A stretch of DNA of 6,796 bases from an uncultured Bacillaceae bacterium (GTDB taxonomy: Bacteria; Bacillota; Bacilli; Bacillales; Pradoshiaceae). Below are positions 1-5,259 of this stretch, one piece after another. The stretch covers positions 1-6,796 of the forward strand of contig CAJGCH010000162.1 in NCBI GenBank assembly GCA_904501845.1, given 5' to 3'. Made by a program: the position numbers and the translations under genes. The notes beneath the pieces were generated by a model. That model was not told where the DNA came from. It saw only the letters and a program-made list of their open reading frames with translations, and made no database searches. Each line of letters begins with the position of its first letter. Position 1 is the stretch's first letter.

Positions 1-1
1 A

Positions 2-376
2 GCCGATGAGGTGCGAAACCTCCAAGCTCAGGGCCAGAGAGTTGCCATGGTCGGCGATGGCATCAATGATGCGCCAGCACTCGCGCTAGCTGATATTGGG
101 ATTGCCATCGGCACCGGCACGGACGTAGCAATGGAAGCGGCTGATATCACACTTATGAAGGGCGATGTGCAAGGTGTCGCTGATGCCCTATATGTTAGCA
201 GGAAGACAATGAAGAATATTAAGCAGAATCTTTTCTGGGCCTTTGGGTATAACACGCTCGGCATACCGGTCGCCTTTTTAGGCTTGCTGGCCCCGTGGCT
301 TGCGGGAGCGGCGATGGCCTTTAGCTCGGTAAGTGTTGTCTTGAATGCCTTGCGTCTGCAAAGATTGAAGCTCTAA
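2..376 (+). CDS. copA: Copper-exporting P-type ATPase, C-terminal fragment (5' end outside window)
   Basis: The final 124 residues of a P1B-type heavy-metal ATPase, open at the left edge; the frame is read from base 2. The family is an inner-membrane pump that uses ATP to export Cu(I). The fragment begins in the P-domain, with the GDGINDAPAL hinge motif at fragment residues 18-27 and GTGTDVAMEAAD at 37-48. Two hydrophobic membrane segments follow, at roughly 75-97 and 99-117. The first carries the YN pair (Y83, N84) and the second the MxxSS signature (M105, S108, S109). With the CPC motif (not visible here) these mark Cu(I) transporters rather than Zn/Cd/Co pumps. The GTG at base 11 is an internal codon, not a start. 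The usual partners, copZ and csoR, would lie upstream and cannot be seen. GC is about 54% by hand count, higher than the rest of the window. Metal specificity is well supported by motifs. Confidence 0.95.
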   Translation, partial: ADEVRNLQAQGQRVAMVGDGINDAPALALADIGIAIGTGTDVAMEAADITLMKGDVQGVADALYVSRKTMKNIKQNLFWAFGYNTLGIPVAFLGLLAPWLAGAAMAFSSVSVVLNALRLQRLKL

Positions 377-386
377 AGAATTGGCA

Positions 387-420
387 GGCAGCGGAGATTA
401 ATTTTTCGCCGCCTTTCTTC
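387..420 (+). terminator. Weak candidate terminator after copA
   Basis: GGCAGCG (387-393) can pair with CGCCGCC (407-413), with one A-C mismatch in seven, around a 13-base loop. The short pyrimidine run TTTCTTC follows. It starts 10 bases after the copA stop, where a terminator is expected. The mismatch, the large loop and the broken U-tract make it weak. Confidence 0.4.
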
Positions 421-502
421 ATGGATAATATTCTAGAAAAAGGATGAATCCAGTAACTCTCGGTCTGGTACCGATAACTATTAGAAACAAGATGCACGCT
501 TC

Positions 503-531
503 TCGACTTAGTAATTTTATCCTGATACGAT
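503..531 (+). promoter_or_regulatory. Candidate sigma-A promoter with extended -10
   Basis: TCGACT (503-508, 4/6 to TTGACA), a 17-base spacer, then TACGAT (526-531, 4/6 to TATAAT) preceded by TG at 523-524, the extended -10 pattern. Predicted start is near base 538. The -10 lies between the arms of the inverted repeat at 516-548, so a protein bound there could compete with polymerase. It would serve the gene at 788 with a leader of about 250 nt. Confidence 0.35.
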
Positions 532-548
532 AGATTAATAGGGATAAA
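516..548. repeat. Inverted repeat TTTATCC...GGATAAA around a candidate -10
   Basis: TTTATCC at 516-522 and its exact complement GGATAAA at 542-548 are separated by 19 bases. They flank the TACGAT -10 candidate. The arms could be an operator or chance; seven-base arms in AT-rich DNA are only weak evidence. Confidence 0.4.
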
Positions 549-563
549 TTAGGCGAAATTAGG
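546..563 (+). repeat. Tandem AAATTAGG direct repeat, 10-bp period
   Basis: AAATTAGG occurs at 546-553 and again at 556-563, exactly one helical turn apart, just downstream of the promoter candidate at 503-531. Same-face spacing is what a direct-repeat regulator site would show. Two short copies are also compatible with chance. Confidence 0.4.
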
Positions 564-582
564 GCAGAATCCTTTGATGTGT

Positions 583-610
583 TTTACCAATATTACAGCC
601 ATTTTACAAT
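583..610 (+). promoter_or_regulatory. Second candidate sigma-A promoter upstream of the unknown gene
   Basis: TTTACC (583-588, 4/6), a 16-base spacer, then TACAAT (605-610, 5/6). The predicted start near 617 would give a leader of about 170 nt. The two elements lie within a near-repeat: TTTTACCAATAT (582-593) and TTTTACAATAT (602-612). The match may therefore partly reflect the repeat. Confidence 0.35.
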
Positions 611-638
611 ATGATTTTTTTCCTGATTTATGAATCTT

Positions 639-661
639 TTTTAGATTTATTTCGTCTAAAA
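639..661. repeat. Inverted repeat TTTTAGA...TCTAAAA in the leader
   Basis: TTTTAGA (639-645) and TCTAAAA (655-661) are perfect complements around a 9-base loop. It is AU-rich, so weak as RNA, and has no U-tract after it. It could be an operator or chance in a segment of about 20% GC. Confidence 0.35.
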
Positions 662-771
662 TATAAGGAAGAACGAACTTGAAAATCATTTGATTAAAAT
701 AAGTATTCGGTTGATGTAAATAGATTGGCAGTTGCGTGCTCAGACAGGTATGCCTGAATGGGTAAATGTCG

Positions 772-777
772 AAGGGG
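772..777 (+). promoter_or_regulatory. Ribosome binding site that fixes the start at 788
   Basis: AAGGGG lies 10 bases before ATG 788. The longer frame from ATG 758 has no Shine-Dalgarno match ahead of it, and its first residues (MGKCRRGF) are read through this site. GTG 782 is only 4 bases away. ATG 788 is therefore preferred. Confidence 0.65.
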
Positions 778-787
778 TTTTGTGATA

Positions 788-1552
788 ATGAAAAGTGTTA
801 AGAGAGATTTCATCTATCTTCATAAACAAGAGGCAGAGCATTTCGTCGCTTCATTTGGGATTGATTTTTGCTCCTTTATGCAGGCGGTGAAGGAGCCGCC
901 TGAGAATTTATTGCTGCTCGACCATCCTTTTATGGACGTTGAATTTGATATGCATACACATTTTAATTATGTAACCTATCCATCCTATAAGAGGTTTTGC
1001 AAGGAGAATGGCAAAGAAATCGAACAGCTTGTCTGGATGGATTTTGAGGATATCGACGGGCTTGAGGAGCTCGCTCCTTGGGAGATTGCTGAAATTTTGT
1101 ATGTGAGACATACCTTTAATCATTTACGTTCTCCCTTTTATCAGAAAATGAATAATCGGTTTGTCTATTTAACGCAGGAAGATGGTCTCTATAATAAGAT
1201 TTATTATCGCAGCTGGGCTGATTTCTATGAGGTTCTCTCAGCCATGATTCCAGAACAGGTGGAGTGGAGCAAGGCGGAGAGAAGTTTCTTTGGCGCGAAG
1301 AGAAGAGTCAGTCTGGCAAATATCCCGCAAGAGATGATTAAGCAATTGTCGCCAATCTTCAATGAAGGGGCTATCATCAGCTTTGAGAAGTCAATTAATA
1401 CAAGGCAGACGGCGGAGATCCCGATATGGTCTGTCGGAGATTTTTCACATGTGGATGACCTTGAGCATGAGCTGAAGAATGTTTATCGAACAAGGCAAAC
1501 TGCAAAGCTTGTATTTCAGAAGAAGCAAAAAGAATGGGCGCTTATTCGTTAG
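788..1552 (+). CDS. Conserved-looking hypothetical protein, 254 residues, function unknown
   Basis: I do not recognise a characterised family. The frame is certainly coding: it is long, has a Shine-Dalgarno, Bacillus-like codon use, and a strong terminator 8 bases after its stop. The product is soluble, with no signal peptide or membrane segment. It is rich in aromatic residues and in clustered charge. Visible features are a histidine pair HTH (56-58), an acidic stretch around 85-99 (DFEDIDGLEEL, then W98-E99), a basic patch near 169-173 (GAKRR), and an IPIWxxGDF segment at 211-219. TRQTA occurs twice, at 205-209 and 235-239. I have an unverified recollection that similar Bacillus proteins were sometimes labelled as an oxalate:formate antiporter. 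A soluble protein of this size cannot be such a transporter. It appears monocistronic and is not obviously tied to copA or ddl. ATG 788 is chosen over 758. Confidence 0.8.
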   Translation: MKSVKRDFIYLHKQEAEHFVASFGIDFCSFMQAVKEPPENLLLLDHPFMDVEFDMHTHFNYVTYPSYKRFCKENGKEIEQLVWMDFEDIDGLEELAPWEIAEILYVRHTFNHLRSPFYQKMNNRFVYLTQEDGLYNKIYYRSWADFYEVLSAMIPEQVEWSKAERSFFGAKRRVSLANIPQEMIKQLSPIFNEGAIISFEKSINTRQTAEIPIWSVGDFSHVDDLEHELKNVYRTRQTAKLVFQKKQKEWALIR

Positions 1553-1560
1553 CTTTTTTG

Positions 1561-1593
1561 ACCTCCCTCTTAAAAAGGGAGGTTTTCTCTTTT
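1561..1593 (+). terminator. Rho-independent terminator of the unknown gene
   Basis: ACCTCCCT (1561-1568) pairs perfectly with AGGGAGGT (1576-1583) around a 7-base loop. TTTT, CTC and TTT follow (U-rich from 1583). It begins 8 bases after the stop codon. The mirror side offers A's rather than T's downstream, so it acts on the + strand only. It isolates the unknown gene from ddl. Confidence 0.9.
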
Positions 1594-1599
1594 AAAATA

Positions 1600-1630
1600 T
1601 TCACAATCCGATAGGAAAAACGCATATAAT
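1600..1630 (+). promoter_or_regulatory. Candidate distal ddl promoter
   Basis: A perfect TATAAT at 1625-1630 with TTCACA (1600-1605, 4/6) 19 bases upstream, a spacer about two bases longer than ideal. It sits directly after the preceding terminator. A start near 1637 would put the small CGCTC/GAGCG stem (1653-1657, 1666-1670) into the ddl leader. Confidence 0.4.
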
Positions 1631-1681
1631 AAGATGAATGGAATGTATGATTCGCTCAGAAGGCGGAGCGTTCTTGGCTCG

Positions 1682-1710
1682 TTTCATGTTCTTCCGGGGA
1701 ATGATACAAT
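1682..1710 (+). promoter_or_regulatory. Candidate proximal ddl promoter with extended -10
   Basis: TTTCAT (1682-1687, 4/6), a 17-base spacer, and TACAAT (1705-1710, 5/6) with TG at 1702-1703. The predicted start near 1717 gives a short leader that contains the GGAGGT site (1731-1736). This is the better of the two ddl candidates. From memory, ddl-murF of B. subtilis belongs to the sigma-M regulon, but no TGAAAC/CGTC pair is visible here on the + strand. Confidence 0.5.
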
Positions 1711-1744
1711 AGACTAATGGAACAATTAATGGAGGTACGTTTAG

Positions 1745-2818
1745 ATGAAAATTAGACTAGGGTTGTTATATGGCGGAAAATCTGCTGAACATAAAGTTTC
1801 TATGCAAACAGCGCTTGCTGTAATCAAGGCTTTGGATGCCTCTAAATTTGATATACATCCGATTTACATAAATGAAGAAGGTCAATGGATTAAAGGACCT
1901 CAGCTTGAAGGACCTGTTGACTCTGTGAAACAGCTTGAATTTGGCGCGAACAAGGGTGCAGTAGAAGCGACCGGATTTAACAGCATCGTTGCGCATGATT
2001 CAGGAGAAGGTTTCGATGTTGTATTCCCGCTCTTACACGGGCCAAACGGGGAAGATGGCACAGTACAAGGATTGTTAGAATTGCTGAACATTCCTTATGT
2101 GGGAAATGGCGTTCTTGCCTCCTCTGCTGGAATGGATAAAGTCATTATGAAGAATATCTTCGCCCAGGCAGGACTCACTCAGGTTGGATACTCTTCCTAT
2201 CTTCGTTCTGAATATACAGGCAAAGAAGAGGCTGTTTGTGATGAAGTTGAGAAAGAGATTGGCTATCCATGCTTTGTGAAGCCGGCCAATCTTGGCTCAA
2301 GTGTCGGAATCAGCAAGGCAGACAATCGTGAGGAGCTGCTTGCTGCTTTTGCGGAAGCATTCCAATTCGACCGTAAAGTCATCATTGAAGAAGGCGTTAA
2401 GGCACGTGAGGTCGAGCTTGGCGTAATTGGCAATGATTATCCGGAAGTATCTGTCGCAGGTGAGATTATCCCGAAAAAGGACTTCTATGATTATAAAGCG
2501 AAATATGAAGATGGAGACACAGCATTAGTGATTCCTGCTGAAATCACGGAAGAGGAATATGCGAACCTGAAGGAAATGGCTGTTAAGGCTTATAAAGCCC
2601 TGGATTGCTCCGGACTGGTGAGAGCGGACTTTTTCCTCACTGCTGATGGCAAAGCATATATTAACGAAGTGAATACAATGCCTGGTTTTACGCCGTTTAG
2701 CATGTTCCCGCTTCTTTGGAAGCATACAGGCGTTGATTATCCTGAATTAATCGAAAAGCTCATTCAATTAGCGCTTGACCGCCATGCGGAGAAGCAAAAA
2801 ATTAAATATACCATTTAA
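1745..2818 (+). CDS. ddl: D-alanine--D-alanine ligase
   Basis: Cytoplasmic ATP-grasp enzyme that joins two D-alanines with ATP hydrolysis, supplying the dipeptide MurF adds to the peptidoglycan precursor. The 357 residues match the usual Bacillus length. The N-terminal GGKSAEHKVS (10-19) includes the conserved Glu15, and HGPNGEDG lies at 98-105. The ATP-binding loop KPANLGSSVGISK is at 179-191, the omega loop FYDYKAKY at 247-254, and the Mg-binding set is Asp295, Glu308 and Asn310 (NEVNTMPGFT, 307-316). Tyr254 ends the omega-loop KY pair, as in D-Ala-D-Ala ligases; VanA-type D-Ala-D-lactate ligases differ at this position, so vancomycin-type depsipeptide synthesis is not indicated. GGAGGT lies 8 bases before the ATG, fixing the start. 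murF follows after 90 bases and is probably cotranscribed. Nothing appears broken or missing. Confidence 0.97.
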   Translation: MKIRLGLLYGGKSAEHKVSMQTALAVIKALDASKFDIHPIYINEEGQWIKGPQLEGPVDSVKQLEFGANKGAVEATGFNSIVAHDSGEGFDVVFPLLHGPNGEDGTVQGLLELLNIPYVGNGVLASSAGMDKVIMKNIFAQAGLTQVGYSSYLRSEYTGKEEAVCDEVEKEIGYPCFVKPANLGSSVGISKADNREELLAAFAEAFQFDRKVIIEEGVKAREVELGVIGNDYPEVSVAGEIIPKKDFYDYKAKYEDGDTALVIPAEITEEEYANLKEMAVKAYKALDCSGLVRADFFLTADGKAYINEVNTMPGFTPFSMFPLLWKHTGVDYPELIEKLIQLALDRHAEKQKIKYTI

Positions 2819-2838
2819 ATCTTATTTGGAACGGAAAG

Positions 2839-2870
2839 GGTAAGTACATACTGTTTGGCATGTACTTACC
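2839..2870 (+). repeat. Perfect 11-bp hairpin between ddl and murF, no U-tract
   Basis: GGTAAGTACAT (2839-2849) and ATGTACTTACC (2860-2870) are exact complements around a 10-base loop; a G-U pair (2838-2871) can extend the stem. TAAATTTCAG follows, so this is not a standard intrinsic terminator. It lies 20 bases after the ddl stop and ends 27 bases before the murF Shine-Dalgarno. Possible roles are an mRNA 3'-end stabiliser or processing site, a leaky attenuator, or a DNA operator. Confidence 0.8.
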
Positions 2871-2908
2871 TAAATTTCAGGGATGAAAAAGTGTAATGGA
2901 GGATTAAT

Positions 2909-4270
2909 ATGATTAAACGTACACTAGCTGAAATAGCAGCCATGGTAGAAGGACAGATTCATGACTCCATGAGAGAAGTTATGGTCGCAGGCGTCACGAA
3001 TGATACGAGAAAAATCACGGATGCTAATCTTTTCGTGCCGCTCCAAGGGGAGAGAAGCAACGGGCATGATCATGTCCAGCAAGCATTTGAGCAAGGAGCT
3101 TCAGCGAGCTTTTGGGAACGCAATCAGCCAAATCCGCCAGAAGGAGCACCCCTCATCTTTGTCGAGGATAGCTTGAAGGCTTTGCAGCAATTAGCAAAAG
3201 CTTACTTGAGTGAGCTAGGGGCAAAGGTCATCGGAATCACGGGTTCAAACGGAAAGACAACGACAAAGGATATGACAGCCTCCATCCTTGGGACAAAATA
3301 TCGCGTCCATAAGACGAGCGGGAATTACAATAACCATATTGGACTGCCTTTGACAGTTTTGGCCGCTCCCGAAGATACTGAAATGCTGATCCTAGAGATG
3401 GGGATGAGCAGCCGCGGTGAAATCTCTCTCCTATCCAAGATTGGACAACCTGATGCAGCTATCATCACCAATATCGGAGAATCTCACCTGCTTGACCTTG
3501 GCTCAAGGGAAGGAATTGCCGATGCGAAAATGGAGATAGTCGAAGGGCTCAAACTGGATGGGGTTTTAATCTATAATGGGGATGAACCGCTCCTTTTAGA
3601 TCGAATCACAGACACTGCATTCCGGAAGATATCCTTTGGAAGAAGCCTGACCAATGATTACTTCCCAGCTGATATAAAACCGGGCCAGGATGCCATGAAC
3701 TTCACGGTTGAAAAGGAAGGCACTCATACATTCGCTCTACCAGTGCTCGGAACGCATAATGTGCTTAATTCCCTAGCGGCAATTGCTGTGGGAAGAGAAA
3801 TGGGAATATCCTATGAAGAAATCGCCAAAGGACTTCAGGAATTAAAGCTGACGAATATGCGTATGGAAGTATCTTTCGGTGCCAATGGCGAGAAAATTAT
3901 CAATGATGCCTATAACGCAAGCCCGACTTCCGTGAAGGCGGCAATTGAGCTTGTCAAAGGGATGACCGATGCAGCGAAAAGAATCCTTGTGCTAGGAGAT
4001 ATGCTTGAGTTAGGATCAGAGGAAGCAGAGTACCATTACAAAATGGGTGAGCTTATTACCGACGAGATTGATTATGTCTTGGCATATGGCAATCTGTCTT
4101 TGAAACTTGCTGAAGGTGCGAAGAACAATATCGGTGATAACCGTGTCTTCCACTTTGAAGACAAGCAGGCACTCATACAGAAATTAAAAGAGCTGACAGA
4201 GCCAAACGCTTTAATTCTCGTAAAAGCCTCCAGGGGCATGAGACTTGAAGAGGTTGTAAAAGCTCTGTAA
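2909..4270 (+). CDS. murF: UDP-N-acetylmuramoyl-tripeptide--D-alanyl-D-alanine ligase
   Basis: Last cytoplasmic step of peptidoglycan precursor synthesis: an ATP-dependent ligase that adds D-Ala-D-Ala to the UDP-MurNAc-tripeptide. The 453 residues are normal for the family. The N-terminal substrate-binding domain contains NDTR (31-34). The Mur central domain has the P-loop GSNGKTTTK (112-120, with Lys116 and Thr117), GNYNNHIGLPLT (138-149), EMG (163-165), TNIGESHL (187-194) and AKMEI (206-210), whose Lys207 matches the carbamylated lysine of Mur ligases. GTHNVLNSLAA (281-291) follows. NDAYNASPTS (332-341), VLGDMLELG (361-369) and KASRGMRLE (439-447) belong to the C-terminal domain. The NNHIGLPLT and DAYNASP motifs distinguish MurF from MurC, MurD and MurE. 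GGAGG (2898-2902) lies 6 bases before the ATG. It sits directly after ddl, the enzyme making its substrate. Confidence 0.97.
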   Translation: MIKRTLAEIAAMVEGQIHDSMREVMVAGVTNDTRKITDANLFVPLQGERSNGHDHVQQAFEQGASASFWERNQPNPPEGAPLIFVEDSLKALQQLAKAYLSELGAKVIGITGSNGKTTTKDMTASILGTKYRVHKTSGNYNNHIGLPLTVLAAPEDTEMLILEMGMSSRGEISLLSKIGQPDAAIITNIGESHLLDLGSREGIADAKMEIVEGLKLDGVLIYNGDEPLLLDRITDTAFRKISFGRSLTNDYFPADIKPGQDAMNFTVEKEGTHTFALPVLGTHNVLNSLAAIAVGREMGISYEEIAKGLQELKLTNMRMEVSFGANGEKIINDAYNASPTSVKAAIELVKGMTDAAKRILVLGDMLELGSEEAEYHYKMGELITDEIDYVLAYGNLSLKLAEGAKNNIGDNRVFHFEDKQALIQKLKELTEPNALILVKASRGMRLEEVVKAL

Positions 4271-4281
4271 GTTTTAAGTTG

Positions 4282-4338
4282 AAAGAGGTCATTTGTATCA
4301 TGCTGCGAGGCATGGAAGGGTGACTTCTTTATTATTTT
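4282..4338 (+). terminator. Candidate terminator after murF
   Basis: AAAGAGGTCA (4282-4291) pairs with TGACTTCTTT (4321-4330) over ten positions, one of them G-U. The 29-base interior carries its own small stem, CATGC (4299-4303) with GCATG (4310-4314). The T-rich run TTTATTATTTT (4328-4338) overlaps and follows the outer stem. It begins 11 bases after the murF stop. The large interior and interrupted T run suggest partial rather than complete termination. Confidence 0.5.
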
Positions 4339-4356
4339 CATAAATGACACTATAAT
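4328..4356 (+). promoter_or_regulatory. Candidate promoter of the hydrolase gene
   Basis: A perfect TATAAT at 4351-4356, 17 bases after a weak TTTATT (4328-4333, 3/6). A start near 4363 gives a leader of about 45 nt containing the AGGGG site. The -35 is poor and overlaps the T-run of the murF terminator candidate, so promoter strength is uncertain. Confidence 0.4.
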
Positions 4357-4406
4357 AAAAATAAGGAAATGGGTAATATATTATAGAGTCGATTTAGGGG
4401 TATAAA

Positions 4407-5093
4407 ATGATTGGATGCCTTTTTATTCATGGATTTACTGGTTCACCGTGGGAAGTGGAACCATTAATGGAATATATGAGAGAGCATACAAATTGGATAA
4501 TGGCCTGTCCTGTCCTTCCTGGACATGAAGAGGGAGGCAGCCTGAAAGGTGTATCTTTTACAGAATGGCTTGATGCCGCAAGCAATGCGCTTGATGAATT
4601 GCGCCAGCGATGTGATATAATTTATGTGATCGGTTTTTCCATGGGAGGCGTGATTGCTTCGACATTGGCCGCTAATCAATCGATTGATAAATTGGTTTTG
4701 CTCAGCCCGGCAGTCTTTTATTACTCACCGCGGCAGCTTTCCATCGAATTGAGGAAGCTAGGGCATGAATGGCTTCAAGGCAAACTTAAAGAAAATGCCC
4801 TATACATCCGCTATCATACAAAAATAAAGCATACCCCGTTATCTGCGGCCATGCAGTTCAGAAAGCTGGTCAGGCAATACCGCCCGCGCCTGCAAGATAT
4901 TTCGGTGCCCGTTTTTATAGCACACGGTCTGCAGGATGGCATTGTCCCCCATAAGAGCACGCAGTATTTATACGAAACGGTATCATCAGAAGAGAAGATA
5001 GCCGTATGGATTGATGAATGCCATCATTTGATTTGTCATTGTGAGAATAATGACTGGCTTTTTGGTCGAGTGTATGAATTCTTATGTGAATAA
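4407..5093 (+). CDS. Alpha/beta hydrolase, Est30-like carboxylesterase or lipase family
   Basis: A 228-residue serine hydrolase with no signal peptide, so cytoplasmic. Visible motifs are the oxyanion segment HGFTGSP (8-14), the nucleophile elbow GFSMGG (76-81) with Ser78, the acid loop HGLQDGIVP (173-181) with Asp177, and the C-terminal catalytic histidine, most likely His207 of CHHLIC (205-210). Order and spacing match the monoacylglycerol-lipase or Est30-like carboxylesterases of Bacillus and Geobacillus, which cleave short or medium acyl esters. The physiological substrate is not predictable. About 60 residues between strands (roughly 104-165) form the cap region. AGGGG (4396-4400) lies 6 bases before the ATG. 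It sits between murF and cshA with a candidate promoter of its own and a strong terminator downstream. Any role in cell-wall metabolism would be inference from position only. Confidence 0.9.
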   Translation: MIGCLFIHGFTGSPWEVEPLMEYMREHTNWIMACPVLPGHEEGGSLKGVSFTEWLDAASNALDELRQRCDIIYVIGFSMGGVIASTLAANQSIDKLVLLSPAVFYYSPRQLSIELRKLGHEWLQGKLKENALYIRYHTKIKHTPLSAAMQFRKLVRQYRPRLQDISVPVFIAHGLQDGIVPHKSTQYLYETVSSEEKIAVWIDECHHLICHCENNDWLFGRVYEFLCE

Positions 5094-5138
5094 AAACCTC
5101 AAATATATCTTAGCAGTACACAATATTTGCAATCCGGC

Positions 5139-5170
5139 CATGTATTTGTTAACATTTAGTTAAATACATG
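5139..5170. repeat. Perfect 9-bp inverted repeat downstream of the hydrolase
   Basis: CATGTATTT (5139-5147) and AAATACATG (5162-5170) are exact complements around 14 bases. The loop contains TTAAC and GTTAA, giving an alternative inner stem with a 3-base bulge. No T run follows, so it is not an intrinsic terminator. It lies in the 3' region of the hydrolase transcript, between the stop codon and the strong terminator. It could stabilise the mRNA or bind a protein. Confidence 0.65.
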
Positions 5171-5215
5171 CGTTTCATGAACATTTTCCAAATGAATTGG
5201 ACCTTATGAACTCAT

Positions 5216-5247
5216 GCTGCCGGAGGTACTTTCGGCCGCTTTTTTTT
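5216..5247 (+). terminator. Strong Rho-independent terminator of the hydrolase transcript
   Basis: GCCGGAG (5219-5225) pairs with TTTCGGC (5230-5236) around GTAC, using two G-U pairs. After one T-C mismatch, GC (5216-5217) pairs with GC (5238-5239). Eight T's follow (5240-5247). An outer CTCAT (5211-5215) matches ATGAG (5248-5252), so the reverse strand could also use part of the structure. It isolates cshA from the upstream genes. Confidence 0.85.
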
Positions 5248-5259
5248 ATGAGATCGAAC

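Larger units (their letters stand above)
377..787. other. Long AT-rich non-coding interval between copA and the unknown gene
   Basis: No convincing coding region on either strand. A nine-codon reading frame at 421-447 has no ribosome binding site. The interval holds the weak copA terminator, two candidate promoters (503-531, 583-610), two inverted repeats (516-548, 639-661) and two short direct repeats (546-563, 582-612). Bases 601-720 are only about 22% GC by hand count, far below the flanking genes. If the downstream gene is transcribed from either promoter, its leader would be roughly 170-250 nt, longer than usual. No RNA class that I know is recognisable in it. Confidence 0.6.

Noticed and set aside
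421..447. Nine-codon reading frame starting ATG after copA
   Set aside because: No ribosome binding site, no promoter close by and no conserved feature; most likely chance.
758..787. Upstream ATG extending the unknown protein by ten residues
   Set aside because: No Shine-Dalgarno precedes ATG 758, and the extension is translated across the AAGGGG site that properly serves ATG 788.
1653..1690. Sigma-M-like TGAAAC element on the minus strand upstream of ddl
   Set aside because: It points away from ddl, no CGTC element occurs at the right distance, and no gene on the minus strand would use it.
4072..4350. Minus-strand reading frame of 92 codons
   Set aside because: It overlaps the end of murF antisense, lacks a ribosome binding site and has no recognisable protein character. 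The other minus-strand frames in copA, ddl, the hydrolase and cshA were rejected for the same reasons.
4351..4376. Possible sigma-B promoter with GGGTAA at 4371-4376 before the hydrolase
   Set aside because: No GTTT-type -35 lies 12-15 bases upstream; the sequence there is TATAATAAAAA.
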